Below, piece after piece: positions 18,801 to 28,375 of a stretch of DNA of 64,000 nt. The translations under genes were made by a program, and so were the position numbers. This DNA comes from Pseudomonas sp. GTDB taxonomy: Bacteria; Pseudomonadota; Gammaproteobacteria; Pseudomonadales; Pseudomonadaceae. The stretch spans positions 318,456 through 382,455 of the forward strand of contig NZ_JAGIBG010000001.1 in NCBI RefSeq assembly GCF_017744435.1, read 5' to 3'. The number at the start of each line of letters is the position of its first letter. The stretch's first letter is position 1. The notes under the pieces are model-generated. The model was not told the DNA's origin. It made no database searches and saw only the letters and a program-made list of their open reading frames with translations.

Positions 18801-19640
18801 TCAGTACGCCTTGCCGGCCTTGTAGAAGTTCTCGAAGCAGAAGTTGGTCGCCTCGATGTAGCCTTCGGCACCACCGCAGTCGAAACGCTTGCCCTTGAAC
18901 TTGTAGGCGATCACGTTGCCTTCGGCAGCCTGTTTCATCAGCGCGTCGGTGATCTGGATCTCGCCACCTTTGCCTGGCTCGGTCTGTTCGATCTTCTCGA
19001 AGATGTCCGGGGTCAGGATGTAGCGACCGATGATTGCCAGGTTGGACGGCGCGTCCTCCGGCTTCGGCTTCTCGACCATGGAGTCGACGCGGAAGATGCC
19101 GTCCTTGATCTCTTCACCGGCGATAACGCCGTACTTGTTGGTTTCCTGTGGGTCGACTTCCTGAATGGCGACGATCGAGCAGCGGTACTTCTTGTACAGC
19201 GCGACCATCTGCGCGAGCACGCCGTCACCTTCGAGGTTGACGCACAGGTCGTCCGCCAGCACCACGGCGAACGGTTCGTCACCGATCAGCGGGCGGCCGG
19301 TCAGGATTGCGTGGCCCAGGCCTTTCATTTCGGTCTGGCGGGTATAGGAGAACGAGCACTCGTCGAGCAGGCGACGGATACCGACCAGGTATTTTTCCTT
19401 GTCGGTGCCCTTGATCTGGTTTTCCAGCTCGTAGCTGATGTCGAAGTGGTCTTCCAGGGCGCGCTTGCCGCGGCCGGTGACGATGGAAATCTCGTTCAGA
19501 CCAGCATCCAATGCTTCTTCAACGCCATACTGGATCAGTGGCTTGTTGACCACCGGCAGCATTTCCTTGGGCATGGCTTTGGTAGCAGGCAGGAAGCGAG
19601 TGCCGTAGCCGGCTGCCGGGAACAAGCATTTCTTGATCAT
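18801..19640 (-). CDS. galU: UTP-glucose-1-phosphate uridylyltransferase
   Basis: A 279-residue nucleotidyltransferase. The N-terminal signature CLFPAAGYGTRFLPATKAMPKEMLPV contains the nucleotide-binding GxGTRxLPxTK loop; VVLADDLC and the C-terminal GGAEGYIEATN are also diagnostic. It makes UDP-glucose from UTP and glucose 1-phosphate for LPS core, exopolysaccharide and trehalose synthesis. Two ATGs occur in frame; ATG 19640 stands six nt after AAGG and gives the usual 279-residue length, so it is preferred over 19646. It is monocistronic with its own terminator. Confidence 0.95.
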   Translation of the reverse strand: MIKKCLFPAAGYGTRFLPATKAMPKEMLPVVNKPLIQYGVEEALDAGLNEISIVTGRGKRALEDHFDISYELENQIKGTDKEKYLVGIRRLLDECSFSYTRQTEMKGLGHAILTGRPLIGDEPFAVVLADDLCVNLEGDGVLAQMVALYKKYRCSIVAIQEVDPQETNKYGVIAGEEIKDGIFRVDSMVEKPKPEDAPSNLAIIGRYILTPDIFEKIEQTEPGKGGEIQITDALMKQAAEGNVIAYKFKGKRFDCGGAEGYIEATNFCFENFYKAGKAY

Positions 19641-19836
19641 AAACATCCTTAAACATAGGCGAGGCCTGTGGAATTCGGCGCAGTCTAATCAGGCGGCATG
19701 CAGCTTACAATGCCCTGCCTGTGACGACCGCTGCCATCATAGAGATAACCCAGTGTAGATAGTTCCAAAAAGTTCGTGAAAATCCCGTCATCCGGCCCTT
19801 CCGGGGCAGCCGCGAAAGGACCGGTGCGATGCTTGC

Positions 19837-20757
19837 TCAGCTACCTGTGCCCTGCCCGATCAGCACTCCGTCGACCTGCTGGCCATACAGGTTGACGCCG
19901 TCGTTGGCATGGAACTTCAGCCGTGTTTTTTCGATGGAACCCTCGACCAGGCGCGGGTCCTGAGGGCGCTCGTGGCGATTGACCCAGGCGGCCACGTCCC
20001 AGGCCTGCTGATCGCTCAGGCTGCCCGGTTTGCCCAGGGGCATGTTGTACTTGATGAACGATGCCGCGGTATTGATCCGGTGCATACCTGCGCCCCAGTT
20101 GTAGGAGTCCTTGCCCCAGAGTGGCGGCATCACATAATTACCGGCCACCTTCTGCCCCTCGCCATTGTCTCCGTGGCAGATGGCGCATTGCTCGCGGTAG
20201 ACCTGCTGGCCACGCTTGAAGTCGTAGCCACCTTTTGGCTGCGGCACCTCGGGGTAACCGCGACCGGCGATTTCCACGCCGGTGGGCGCCTTGGTCGAAA
20301 GCCAGTAGGCATACACGGCGAGCGCCGTCATCTGCGGGCTGTCGGCGGCCGGCGGCTTGCCGTTCATGCTGAACTGGAAGCAGCCCTGGATACGCTCGGC
20401 GAAGGTGTTCACCTTGTCGTTCTTCTTGCGGTAGGCCGGGTACATCGGATAGGCGCCCCACAGCGGCGCGGAGTGCGCCAGGCGGCCCTGGTCGAGGTGG
20501 CAGTTGCTGCAGTTCATGCCGTTGCCGACCGCCTCGGGCATCAACCGACGGGTATCGACAAACAGTGCGTGGCCCTCGCGGACCATCTTGCCGAAGGCAT
20601 TGTCCGGCAGCTCGCTTTCGGCGGGCGGTGCGAAGTGTGGCGCGGCCTGGGCACCAGGAACCTTCAGCTGCGACTGGTCTTCCATGGCGATGGGCGCCTG
20701 ATTGGCAAAGGCAGTGCCCGTGGCCAGCAACAGTAAGGTTGGCAACAAGGTTTTCAT
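19837..20757 (-). CDS. periplasmic diheme cytochrome c
   Basis: A 306-residue exported protein (signal MKTLLPTLLLLATGTAFANQ, cleavage near residue 19) with two covalent heme sites, CSNCH (about 84-88) and CAICH (about 194-198). Methionine-containing segments such as YNMPLGKPGSLSD provide a likely axial ligand for the second heme. The order heme domain, linker, cytochrome c domain resembles SoxA/thiosulfate-dehydrogenase-like (TsdA) and related cytochromes, but no exact family can be set by eye. Its ATG overlaps the stop of the upstream cytochrome gene (ATGA), so the two are cotranscribed and probably form one electron-transfer chain in the periplasm. Confidence 0.82.
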   Translation of the reverse strand: MKTLLPTLLLLATGTAFANQAPIAMEDQSQLKVPGAQAAPHFAPPAESELPDNAFGKMVREGHALFVDTRRLMPEAVGNGMNCSNCHLDQGRLAHSAPLWGAYPMYPAYRKKNDKVNTFAERIQGCFQFSMNGKPPAADSPQMTALAVYAYWLSTKAPTGVEIAGRGYPEVPQPKGGYDFKRGQQVYREQCAICHGDNGEGQKVAGNYVMPPLWGKDSYNWGAGMHRINTAASFIKYNMPLGKPGSLSDQQAWDVAAWVNRHERPQDPRLVEGSIEKTRLKFHANDGVNLYGQQVDGVLIGQGTGS

Positions 20758-21404
20758 GGCTTGACCTCCGGGCTGACGGGGTGGGCGAAGTACTCGGCAA
20801 TCGCCTTGACTTCGGCGTCGGTCATGGCCTTGGCCACGCCTGCCATCAGCTGGTTCGGGTCGTTGCTGCGGCTGCCGTCGCGCCAGCCGTTGAGCTGCGC
20901 CACAAGGTAGGCGGCGGGCTGCCCGGCCAGCGGCGGGAAGTGCTCGCCGACACCGCTGCCGCCCGGGCCATGGCACTGCACGCATCCGGGGATCTGCCGG
21001 CTCCAGTCGCCGTAAAGGGCCAGGCGTTCGGTGGGGTTGCTTGCAATCTGCTGGCGACGCAGGTCTGGGGCAGGATCACCCGGCAGACCGGCCAGGTAAT
21101 GGCTGACGGCCTCGATCTCATCTTCACTCAGAGCTTTGGCCAGCGGTGCCATGACCGGCTGCTGGCGGCTGCCGGTGCGCCAGTCATGCAGTTGCTTGCT
21201 CAGGTAACCGGCCGGCAGGCCAGCCAGGCGGGGGAACCCTGCGGCGGCAATACCCTTGCCGTCCGGGCCGTGGCAGCCCAGGCAAGCCATGGCGGCGGGG
21301 TTGGCCCCGCCCTGGGTAAAGACTTTCTGACCATCGGCGGCATGCGCCGCAGGCCAGGCCAGGATCAGCAGGCTGCCGATCACGACGCGACTCAACGGTG
21401 TCAT
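20754..21404 (-). CDS. diheme cytochrome c4-like protein
   Basis: A 216-residue periplasmic protein with signal peptide MTPLSRVVIGSLLILAWPAAHA. Two similar cytochrome c halves are visible: CLGCHGPDGKG near residue 42 and CVQCHGPGGSGVG near 142, each followed by FPPLAGQPAAYL-type and M-containing ligand regions (PVMAPLAKALS; QLMAGVAKAM), the pattern of cytochrome c4. It likely shuttles electrons to terminal oxidases or accepts them from the downstream-encoded diheme protein. ATG 21404 lies 7 nt after GGAG; the in-frame GTG just upstream is less likely. It overlaps the next gene by 4 nt. Confidence 0.85.
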   Translation of the reverse strand: MTPLSRVVIGSLLILAWPAAHAADGQKVFTQGGANPAAMACLGCHGPDGKGIAAAGFPRLAGLPAGYLSKQLHDWRTGSRQQPVMAPLAKALSEDEIEAVSHYLAGLPGDPAPDLRRQQIASNPTERLALYGDWSRQIPGCVQCHGPGGSGVGEHFPPLAGQPAAYLVAQLNGWRDGSRSNDPNQLMAGVAKAMTDAEVKAIAEYFAHPVSPEVKP

Positions 21405-21549
21405 CACGAATCTCCATTTCTTTTGTTATAAGCTTAGGCTTAAAGAACATAAGCAAATGGATACTAGACCCGTGAGGGAATTCGCAACAATGCCCAAGCC
21501 GACAACTGGCCAGCAATTGGCCTTCTATGCGGCGATCCGTTGAGCCAAA

Positions 21550-21909
21550 TCAACTACCAGAGATGCACTCGGTCGTTGCTTTGCGTACATCACCCGGGCG
21601 CAGCGGAAAGTTGTTCAGCCGCTCATGCAGCTTGATGCTGCTGCCGCTGCCGCGCTTGTGGATGTCGAGCAACGCTGCCGGCCCGGAACTTGCCGTGAAC
21701 TTTTGCGGCACGATCAGGCGCAAGCCGTCATCGCGCTGTTCCTCCACCAAAGGGTCACGGCTTTTGGCCAGGTGCGCCTTGACGCAATCGGCGAATTCAC
21801 GCGGCGTCTTGCCAGACATGACATCCATGGTTTCATGGGATTGCTCAAGTTCCGACACACTGGCACACCCCCCCAGCACCAGGAACAATGCCGCCACCAT
21901 CCACTTCAT
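21550..21909 (-). CDS. putative lipoprotein of unknown function
   Basis: A 119-residue lipoprotein with signal MKWMVAALFLVLGGC (Cys15). The mature part contains MSGKTPREFADCVKAHLAKSRDP, IVPQKFTASSGPAALLDIHKRGSGSSIKLHERL and a terminal cysteine segment TTECISGS. A similar arrangement (short lipoprotein, two cysteines, VDV.. strand) is seen in the gene at 38334-38684, suggesting both belong to one Pseudomonas lipoprotein group. GAGG lies 8 nt before ATG 21909. It is a single gene. Confidence 0.72.
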   Translation of the reverse strand: MKWMVAALFLVLGGCASVSELEQSHETMDVMSGKTPREFADCVKAHLAKSRDPLVEEQRDDGLRLIVPQKFTASSGPAALLDIHKRGSGSSIKLHERLNNFPLRPGDVRKATTECISGS

Positions 21910-22068
21910 TTGCCGCACCTCGAATGACAAGAGAGCATAGGACAACAGCCAGGCAGTTTTGCTCCCCGCGTTGGCCGTTTTATCTGCCAAGTGCCATCAG
22001 GCGCGGCAGCGCAAGCCGACATCGTGGTATCGTTCGCCTTTGCTGAACCAATCCTTGCGGAGCACCCC

Positions 22069-22371
22069 ATGAAATTCGTACACCAGCGCGAGCACCTCAA
22101 CGAGGACGACATCGTCGTCATCGAGTGCTCCCAGCGCTGCAACATCCGCCTGATGAACGACGCCAACTTCCGCAGCTTCAAGAACGGCGGCCGGCACACC
22201 TACCACGGTGGCCACTTCGAGCGCTTCCCAGCCAAGATCACCGTGCCAAGCACCGGTTTCTGGAACATCACCATCGACACCGTGACCACCCGCCCGATTT
22301 CGGTAACGCGCAAACCGACCCTGACCCACAAGATCAAGATCATCCGCCGCTCGTCGTCGAAACTCGGATAA
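22069..22371 (+). CDS. DUF1883 family protein
   Basis: A 100-residue protein (MKFVHQREHLNEDDIVVIECSQRCNIRLMNDANF...) of the DUF1883 family. It is beta-rich: strands such as DIVVIECSQRCNIRLM and GFWNITIDTV alternate with a central YHGGHFERFPAKITVP loop; the tail is basic (HKIKIIRR). The family often occurs together with TIR domains in other bacteria, but here it is alone. No catalytic motif is visible. ATG 22069 begins the conserved N terminus. It is followed 8 nt later by a second small gene and then nitronate monooxygenase, forming a probable operon. Confidence 0.8.
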   Translation: MKFVHQREHLNEDDIVVIECSQRCNIRLMNDANFRSFKNGGRHTYHGGHFERFPAKITVPSTGFWNITIDTVTTRPISVTRKPTLTHKIKIIRRSSSKLG

Positions 22372-22379
22372 GGCCTACC

Positions 22380-22550
22380 ATGACCCAGAACATCAAATAC
22401 GTCATCAAGTACAAGCTCGACGGCCAGCGCCGCTGGGACTTCGCCGTGATGGCCGACGCCTCGCACGAACAGGCCATGGAAGCCCTGCGCAAGATCCACG
22501 GCGAAGACGCCGAGAAGATCAGCGACATCCAGGTGAGCAAAGCACTGTAA
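22380..22550 (+). CDS. small conserved protein
   Basis: A 56-residue soluble protein, MTQNIKYVIKYKLDGQRRWDF..., with a beta hairpin (YVIKYKLDGQRRWDFAVMAD) followed by a helix (SHEQAMEALRKIHGEDAEKI) and a final strand. It has the look of a ferredoxin-like or dodecin-like half domain but I do not recognise a named family. It starts 8 nt after the DUF1883 gene and 24 nt before nitronate monooxygenase, so it is translated from the same message. Confidence 0.7.
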   Translation: MTQNIKYVIKYKLDGQRRWDFAVMADASHEQAMEALRKIHGEDAEKISDIQVSKAL

Positions 22551-22574
22551 GGCAACACCGACCAGGAGAAGCGC

Positions 22575-23651
22575 ATGAGCAACTGGCCCGACCGTCGTAT
22601 CCTCGATCTGCTGGGCATCGAGTTGCCCATTCTCCAGGCGCCGATGGCGGGCGCCAGCGGTTCGGCCATGGCCATTGCCGTGGCCAGGGCGGGTGGCCTG
22701 GGTGCCCTGCCCTGCGCCATGCTCACCGGCGACCAGGCGCGTGGCGAGATCGAAGCCTTCCGCACGGCCTGCCCCGGCCAGCCGCTGAACCTGAACTTCT
22801 TCTGCCACCAGCCGCCAGGGCCCGACCCCGAGCGCGACGCCCGCTGGAAGCAGGCACTGAAAGCCTACTACGCCGAAGTTGGTGCCGACTTCGATGCGCC
22901 TACGCCTGTTTCCAACCGTGCACCCTTCGATGAGCAGAGCTGCGTGCTGGTCGAGCAGTTGCGCCCGGAGGTGGTGAGTTTCCACTTCGGCTTGCCGCAC
23001 ACTGCACTGCTGCAGCGGGTCAAGGCCACCGGAGCCAAGGTGCTGTCCAGTGCCACCACGGTCGAAGAAGCGCTGTGGCTCGAAGCCAATGGCTGCGACG
23101 CGATCATCGCCATGGGTTATGAAGCCGGCGGCCATCGCGGCATGTTCCTCAGCGACGACATCACCAGCCAGATCGGCACCTTCGCCCTGGTGCCGCAGAT
23201 TGCCGATGCCGTGCGCCTGCCGGTAATCGCCGCTGGCGGCATCGGCGACCACCGTGGCTTGGTGGCGGCCCTGGCCCTGGGCGCCAGCGCGGTGCAGATC
23301 GGCACCGCCTACCTGTTCTGCCCGGAGGCCAAGGTCTCCCCTACCCACCGCCGCGCACTGGACACCGCGGCGGCCAGCGACACCGCGTTGACCAACCTGT
23401 TCACCGGGCGCCCGGCGCGTGGCATCAACAACCGCATCATGCGTGAACTGGGGCCGATGAGCGACCTGGCCCCACGTTTCCCTTTGGCCGGCGGCGCACT
23501 GATGCCACTGCGAGCGATTACCGATGCGCAGGGCAACAGCGATTTCAGCAACCTGTGGTCGGGGCAGGCGCTGCGCCTGGGCAGGCATATGCCGGCTGAG
23601 CAGTTGACCCGGGAGATTGCTGACAAGGCCTTGGCGCAGATCAAGCACTAG
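22575..23651 (+). CDS. nitronate monooxygenase
   Basis: A 358-residue FMN-dependent TIM-barrel enzyme. The N terminus ILQAPMAGASGSAMAIAVARAGGLGAL (residues 17-43) and the FMN-phosphate loops PVIAAGGIGDHRGLVAALALGASAVQIGTAYL (about 217-248) are typical of class I nitronate monooxygenases (formerly 2-nitropropane dioxygenase), with the catalytic-region AMGYEAGGHRG around 180-190. The family detoxifies propionate-3-nitronate and other alkyl nitronates. AGGAG lies upstream of ATG 22575. It ends a three-gene operon with the DUF1883 and small proteins and is followed by a hairpin repeat. Confidence 0.88.
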   Translation: MSNWPDRRILDLLGIELPILQAPMAGASGSAMAIAVARAGGLGALPCAMLTGDQARGEIEAFRTACPGQPLNLNFFCHQPPGPDPERDARWKQALKAYYAEVGADFDAPTPVSNRAPFDEQSCVLVEQLRPEVVSFHFGLPHTALLQRVKATGAKVLSSATTVEEALWLEANGCDAIIAMGYEAGGHRGMFLSDDITSQIGTFALVPQIADAVRLPVIAAGGIGDHRGLVAALALGASAVQIGTAYLFCPEAKVSPTHRRALDTAAASDTALTNLFTGRPARGINNRIMRELGPMSDLAPRFPLAGGALMPLRAITDAQGNSDFSNLWSGQALRLGRHMPAEQLTREIADKALAQIKH

Positions 23652-23670
23652 GATCTTGAATCCGTGTTTG

Positions 23671-23762
23671 CTTCTTCGCGGGCATGCCCGCTCCCACAGG
23701 TACAGTGCATGCCTTGAGGCCTGTGAAATCCTGTGGGAGCGGGTTTACCCGCGAAGAGGCCG
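23671..23762. repeat. paired inverted REP-like hairpin
   Basis: Arm 23671-23700 (CTTCTTCGCGGGCATGCCCG then CTCCCACAGG) faces 23730-23762 (CCTGTGGGAGCGGGTTTACC then CGCGAAGAGGCC). It is another copy of the hairpin repeat family and separates the nitronate monooxygenase operon from modABC. Confidence 0.8.
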
Positions 23763-23826
23763 GCACTGGAAACCCATTACTCTTAAGCTATTACCCTTCC
23801 TCCAGCCCCTTCCCGACAAATGGCCT

Positions 23827-23854
23827 ATCGCTATATAGTCCGCACCATAACGAT
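23827..23854 (+). promoter_or_regulatory. probable ModE operator of modABC
   Basis: The half site ATCGCTATATA (23827-23837), six spacer bases and ACCATAACGAT (23844-23854) match the E. coli ModE consensus (ATCGnTATATA-N6-TAnATAACGAT) at 18 of 20 defined positions. It ends 23 nt before the modA start, over the likely promoter, where molybdate-loaded ModE represses transport. No modE gene is in the window. Confidence 0.8.
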
Positions 23855-23856
23855 AA

Positions 23857-24635
<779 letters not shown>

Positions 24636-24636
<1 letters not shown>

Positions 24637-25316
24637 TGCCACTGGACGCCAGTGACTTCGGCGCGGTCTGGCTGACCATCAAACTGGCCAGCCTGACCAC
24701 GCTGATCCTGCTGATCGTCGGCACGCCCATCGCCTGGTGGCTGGCGCGCACGCGCTCGTGGCTGCGCGGGCCGGTGGGCGCGGTGGTGGCACTGCCACTG
24801 GTGCTGCCGCCGACGGTGATCGGCTTCTACCTGCTGATTGCCCTCGGCCCGCACGGCTGGCTCGGCCAGGCGACCCAGGCCATGGGCCTGGGTACCGTGG
24901 TGTTCAGCTTCACGGGCCTGGTGATCGGCTCGACGGTGTACTCCATGCCCTTCGTGGTGCAGCCGCTGCAAAACGCCTTCGGTGCCATCGGCCAGCGCCC
25001 GCTGGAAGTGGCCGCGACCCTGCGCGCCAGCCCCTGGGACACGTTCGTCCACGTGGTGCTGCCGCTGGCCCGGCCCGGCTTCGTCACTGCCAGCATCCTC
25101 GGCTTTGCCCATACCGTTGGCGAGTTCGGCGTGGTGCTGATGATCGGTGGCAACATCCCCGACAAGACCCGCGTGGTCTCGGTGCAGATCTTCGATCACG
25201 TCGAGGCCATGGAATATTCGCAAGCCCACTGGCTGGCCGGTGCCATGCTGGTGTTCTCGTTCCTGGTACTGCTCCTGCTCTACGCCGGGCGCCGTAGCAA
25301 AGCTGGCTGGAGCTGA
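24636..25316 (+). CDS. modB: molybdate ABC transporter permease ModB
   Basis: A 226-residue inner-membrane permease with five to six helices. The binding-protein-dependent transport EAA loop appears as [27 protein letters not shown] (about residues 128-154), where it contacts ModC. The N-terminal region [29 protein letters not shown] is the usual ModB start. Its length equals that of other ModB proteins. It overlaps modA by 1 nt and ends 1 nt before the modC start. Confidence 0.95.
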
Positions 25317-25317
25317 A

Positions 25318-26409
25318 ATGAGCGGATCGATTGTGGCGCGCCTGAAGCTGGCGCGCGACGACTTCACCCTGGACGTCGACCTGAACCTGCCGGGCCGCGG
25401 CATCAGCGCGCTGTTCGGCCACTCCGGTTCGGGCAAGACCTCGTGCCTGCGCTGCCTGGCCGGGCTGGAACGGGCGGCCAGTGCCTATATCGAGATCAAC
25501 GGCGAGGTCTGGGAAGACAGCGCCCGCGGTCACTTCCTGGCGCCGCATCTGCGCCCGGTGGGCTACGTGTTCCAGGAGGCCAGCCTGTTCCCGCACCTGT
25601 CGGTGCGCGGCAACCTGGAGTTCGGCTGGCGGCGCATCGCCCCGGCCGAGCGCAAGGTCAGCCTCGACCAGGCCTGCCAACTGCTGGGCATCGGCCACCT
25701 GCTCGAACGCAAGCCGGCCACCTTGTCGGGCGGCGAGGCCCAACGGGTCGGCATTGCCCGTGCACTGCTCAGCAGCCCGCGCCTGTTGTTGATGGACGAG
25801 CCGCTGGCCGCACTCGACGGGCCACGCAAGCGCGAAATCCTGCCGTACCTGGAACGCCTGCACGACGAACTGGACATCCCTCTCGTCTATGTCAGCCATG
25901 CCCAGGACGAAGTGGCACGGCTGGCCGACCACCTGGTGCTGCTGGAGCAAGGCCGGGCCATGGCCAGCGGGCCGATCGGCGAGACCCTGGCCCGCCTCGA
26001 CCTGTCGCTGGCCCAGGGCGAGGACGCCGGGGTGGTCTTCGAGGGCATGGTCGTCGGCCACGACCCGCACTACGACCTGCTCGACCTGCGCCTGCCCGGC
26101 AGTGACGCACCGTTGCTGCGCATCGCCCACCCGGCGCACAGCATGGGCAGCACCTTGCGGGTCAAGGTCCAGGCCCGCGATGTAAGCCTGGCACTGCGCG
26201 CCGACAGTACCTCGAGCATTCTCAACCGCCTGCCGGTGCGGGTGCGCGAAGCGCGCCCGGCGGACAACCCGGCGCATGTGCTGGTGAGCCTGGATGCCGG
26301 CGGCAACGCCTTGCTGGCGCGCATCACCCGGTACTCGGCGGACCAGCTCGGCCTGCACCCGGGCCAGGCGCTGTTCGCCCAGATCAAGTCGGTGGCACTG
26401 CTGGGCTGA
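25318..26409 (+). CDS. modC: molybdate ABC transporter ATPase ModC
   Basis: A 363-residue ABC ATPase with Walker [14 protein letters not shown] (about 31-43), Q loop FQEASLFPH, signature [15 protein letters not shown] and Walker [13 protein letters not shown]. Residues about 290-360 form a TOBE/MOP domain ([41 protein letters not shown]) that binds molybdate and gives feedback control of transport. The first ATG after the modB stop (25318) gives the normal N terminus. It closes the modABC operon; the topoisomerase gene follows 57 nt later on the same strand and may be cotranscribed. Confidence 0.94.
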   Translation: MSGSIVARLKLARDDFTLDVDLNLPGRGISALFGHSGSGKTSCLRCLAGLERAASAYIEINGEVWEDSARGHFLAPHLRPVGYVFQEASLFPHLSVRGNLEFGWRRIAPAERKVSLDQACQLLGIGHLLERKPATLSGGEAQRVGIARALLSSPRLLLMDEPLAALDGPRKREILPYLERLHDELDIPLVYVSHAQDEVARLADHLVLLEQGRAMASGPIGETLARLDLSLAQGEDAGVVFEGMVVGHDPHYDLLDLRLPGSDAPLLRIAHPAHSMGSTLRVKVQARDVSLALRADSTSSILNRLPVRVREARPADNPAHVLVSLDAGGNALLARITRYSADQLGLHPGQALFAQIKSVALLG

Positions 26410-26466
26410 GCATCATCGCAGTGGCCGTTGTCCATTGATCAGTGACCTGATCGAGGCCTGCCGCCG

Positions 26467-27489
26467 ATGCTCGATTGCCCTCTGCCACCCAGCCTGCACT
26501 ATGTCGACGACAGCCAGCCGGGGCTGACCCGGCGCTGCTGGCGCGACCGGTTCATCTACCTCGATGGCCAGGGGCAGCGCATCCGCGACAAGGAAACCCT
26601 GGCGCGTATCGCCGCACTGGTCATCCCGCCGGCCTACACCGACGTATGGATCTGCAGCGACCCGCAGGGCCACCTGCAGGCCACCGGCCGCGATGCCCGA
26701 GGCCGCAAGCAGTACCGCTACCACGCGCAATGGCGCGAACTGCGCGACCAGCACAAGTACGGGCGCATGCTGGCCTTTGCCAGGGCCCTGCCCAAGCTGC
26801 GGGCACAACTGGAAGCGCACCTGGCCCGCCCGGGCCTTGACCGGGAAAAGGTCATGGCGCTGGTGGTGAGCCTGCTCGACCACACGCTCATCCGCATCGG
26901 CAACCAGCGCTATTTGCGCGACAACCGGTCCTACGGACTGACCACCCTGCGCAATCGCCACGTCGAGGTGAACGGCAGCACCGTGCGCTTCCAGTTCCGC
27001 GGCAAGCGCGGCGTCGAACACAACGTCACGCTACGTGATCGCCGCCTGGCCAACCTGCTCAAGCGCTGCCTGGAATTGCCCGGGCAGGCGCTGTTCCAGT
27101 ACCTGGACGAGGACGGCCAGCGGCACAGCATCGGCTCCAGCGAGGTCAACCAGTTCCTGCAGCAACTGACTGGCGCCGATTTCACAGCCAAGGACTACCG
27201 CACCTGGGCCGGCAGCAGCCTGGCCCTGAGCCTGCTCAGGCGCCTGGCCTGGGAGCCGGAAAGCGAGGCCAAGCGCCAGGTCGCGACCATCGTCAAGCAG
27301 GTCGCCGCTCGCCTGGGCAACACCCCGGCGGTGTGCAGGCGCTGTTACATCCACCCGGCCGTGTTAGAACATTACGCCCTCGGGCGTCTGGCCGACTTGC
27401 CCGGGCACCGCGTACGCAAGGGGCTGGATGCCGAAGAGGTCGCCTTGCTGCTGTTCCTTCAAGCCCTGGAAACAACAGACGATGATTGA
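26467..27489 (+). CDS. type IB DNA topoisomerase (poxvirus-like)
   Basis: A 340-residue type IB topoisomerase of the short bacterial/poxvirus class. The N-terminal domain (residues 1-95) contains RDRFIYLDGQGQRI and the KQYRYH motif near 81-86. The catalytic domain keeps the RGK(R) motif FQFRGKRG (about 175-182), KDYRTW (Arg245) and the active-site tyrosine in CRRCYIHPAVLEHY (Tyr294). It relaxes positive and negative supercoils by a 3'-phosphotyrosyl intermediate without ATP. Such genes are scattered among pseudomonads, deinococci and actinobacteria. It starts 57 nt after modC and nothing else links the two functions. Confidence 0.92.
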   Translation: MLDCPLPPSLHYVDDSQPGLTRRCWRDRFIYLDGQGQRIRDKETLARIAALVIPPAYTDVWICSDPQGHLQATGRDARGRKQYRYHAQWRELRDQHKYGRMLAFARALPKLRAQLEAHLARPGLDREKVMALVVSLLDHTLIRIGNQRYLRDNRSYGLTTLRNRHVEVNGSTVRFQFRGKRGVEHNVTLRDRRLANLLKRCLELPGQALFQYLDEDGQRHSIGSSEVNQFLQQLTGADFTAKDYRTWAGSSLALSLLRRLAWEPESEAKRQVATIVKQVAARLGNTPAVCRRCYIHPAVLEHYALGRLADLPGHRVRKGLDAEEVALLLFLQALETTDDD

Positions 27490-27743
27490 GCCGAACTATT
27501 CAACCTATCATGCAGAGAAATTTCCCATTAAGGCCGAAGCCCCCTATTCTTGCCACCGAGCACCTTCGCCGACACGCTTAGCAGCATTTACCTCGGCACC
27601 TGCAACTAAAGACACGCAACAGAATTTGTCTTTCGGGGAATTACTATCCGCCGAAAGCGTCTTTAATGAGAAGGAAGAGGGACAAGCTCCCACCGTTGCA
27701 GCCCAATGGCCCGACGGATTTCGACATCACCAAGGAGAACTAC

Positions 27744-27941
27744 ATGCTGATACTCACCCGTAAGGTTGGCGAAAGTATCGTCATCAACGATGACATCAAA
27801 GTCACCATTCTGGGCGTAAAAGGGATGCAGGTGAGGATTGGCATCGATGCACCAAAGGATGTTCAGGTGCACCGTGAAGAAATCTTCAAGCGCATCCAGG
27901 CCGGCAGCCCGGCTCCGGAAAAGCACGACGACCAACACTGA
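27744..27941 (+). CDS. csrA: RNA-binding carbon storage regulator CsrA/RsmA
   Basis: A 65-residue CsrA homologue: [33 protein letters not shown] and [13 protein letters not shown] are the conserved strands and C-terminal helix, including Leu4, Arg6 and Arg44 that contact RNA. It binds GGA motifs in leader mRNAs and controls carbon flow, secretion and motility. Its own ribosome site, AAGGAGAAC before ATG 27744, contains GGA, so self-regulation is possible. About 250 nt upstream hold no gene and presumably the promoter. Pseudomonads carry several csrA/rsm paralogues; which one this is cannot be fixed from the window. Confidence 0.93.
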   Translation: MLILTRKVGESIVINDDIKVTILGVKGMQVRIGIDAPKDVQVHREEIFKRIQAGSPAPEKHDDQH

Positions 27942-28009
27942 CCCGAGCCTCGCTTCAAGCCGCACGGACGCGCTTGATCGAATGGCCGGCGCAAGCCGCA
28001 ACCTGAACC

Positions 28010-28363
28010 TCAGGTGCCGAGCAGCTCGCGCACCTTGGCGATCATTCTGTCCATGTCGAACGGCTTGTCGAAGACCGCAGCGAACAGCTCCGGGCGGCCT
28101 TGGCTGGCCTGGGCGCCGCTCATGAGGATCACCGGCAGGTCAGGTAGCTCCAGTTCGTCGCGAATCGCCCGCACCAGTTCTTCACCATTGAGCACCGGCA
28201 TCATGTAGTCGGTAATCACCAGCTCCACGCGCTTTTCCCTCAGTGCTTCCAGCGCCTTGCGCCCGTTGCTCGCCTTTTCCACCAGAAAGCCTTCGTCCTC
28301 CAGGGCAAAGCCGAGGATATCGGCGATCAGGTATTCGTCATCGACGATCAGGATGGTGTTCAT
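28010..28363 (-). CDS. single-domain response regulator
   Basis: A 117-residue receiver domain without output domain. The acidic pocket is VDDE (Asp8, Asp9), the phosphoacceptor lies in VITDYMMP (Asp52), and the switch residues are MSGA (Ser82) and FDKPF (Lys100). It can accept phosphate but must act by protein contact. It is the last gene of a three-gene minus-strand unit, 12 nt after the KaiC-like gene and downstream of a PAS histidine kinase, so these are the natural partners. Confidence 0.9.
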   Translation of the reverse strand: MNTILIVDDEYLIADILGFALEDEGFLVEKASNGRKALEALREKRVELVITDYMMPVLNGEELVRAIRDELELPDLPVILMSGAQASQGRPELFAAVFDKPFDMDRMIAKVRELLGT

Positions 28364-28375
28364 CGGCAGGCCCCG

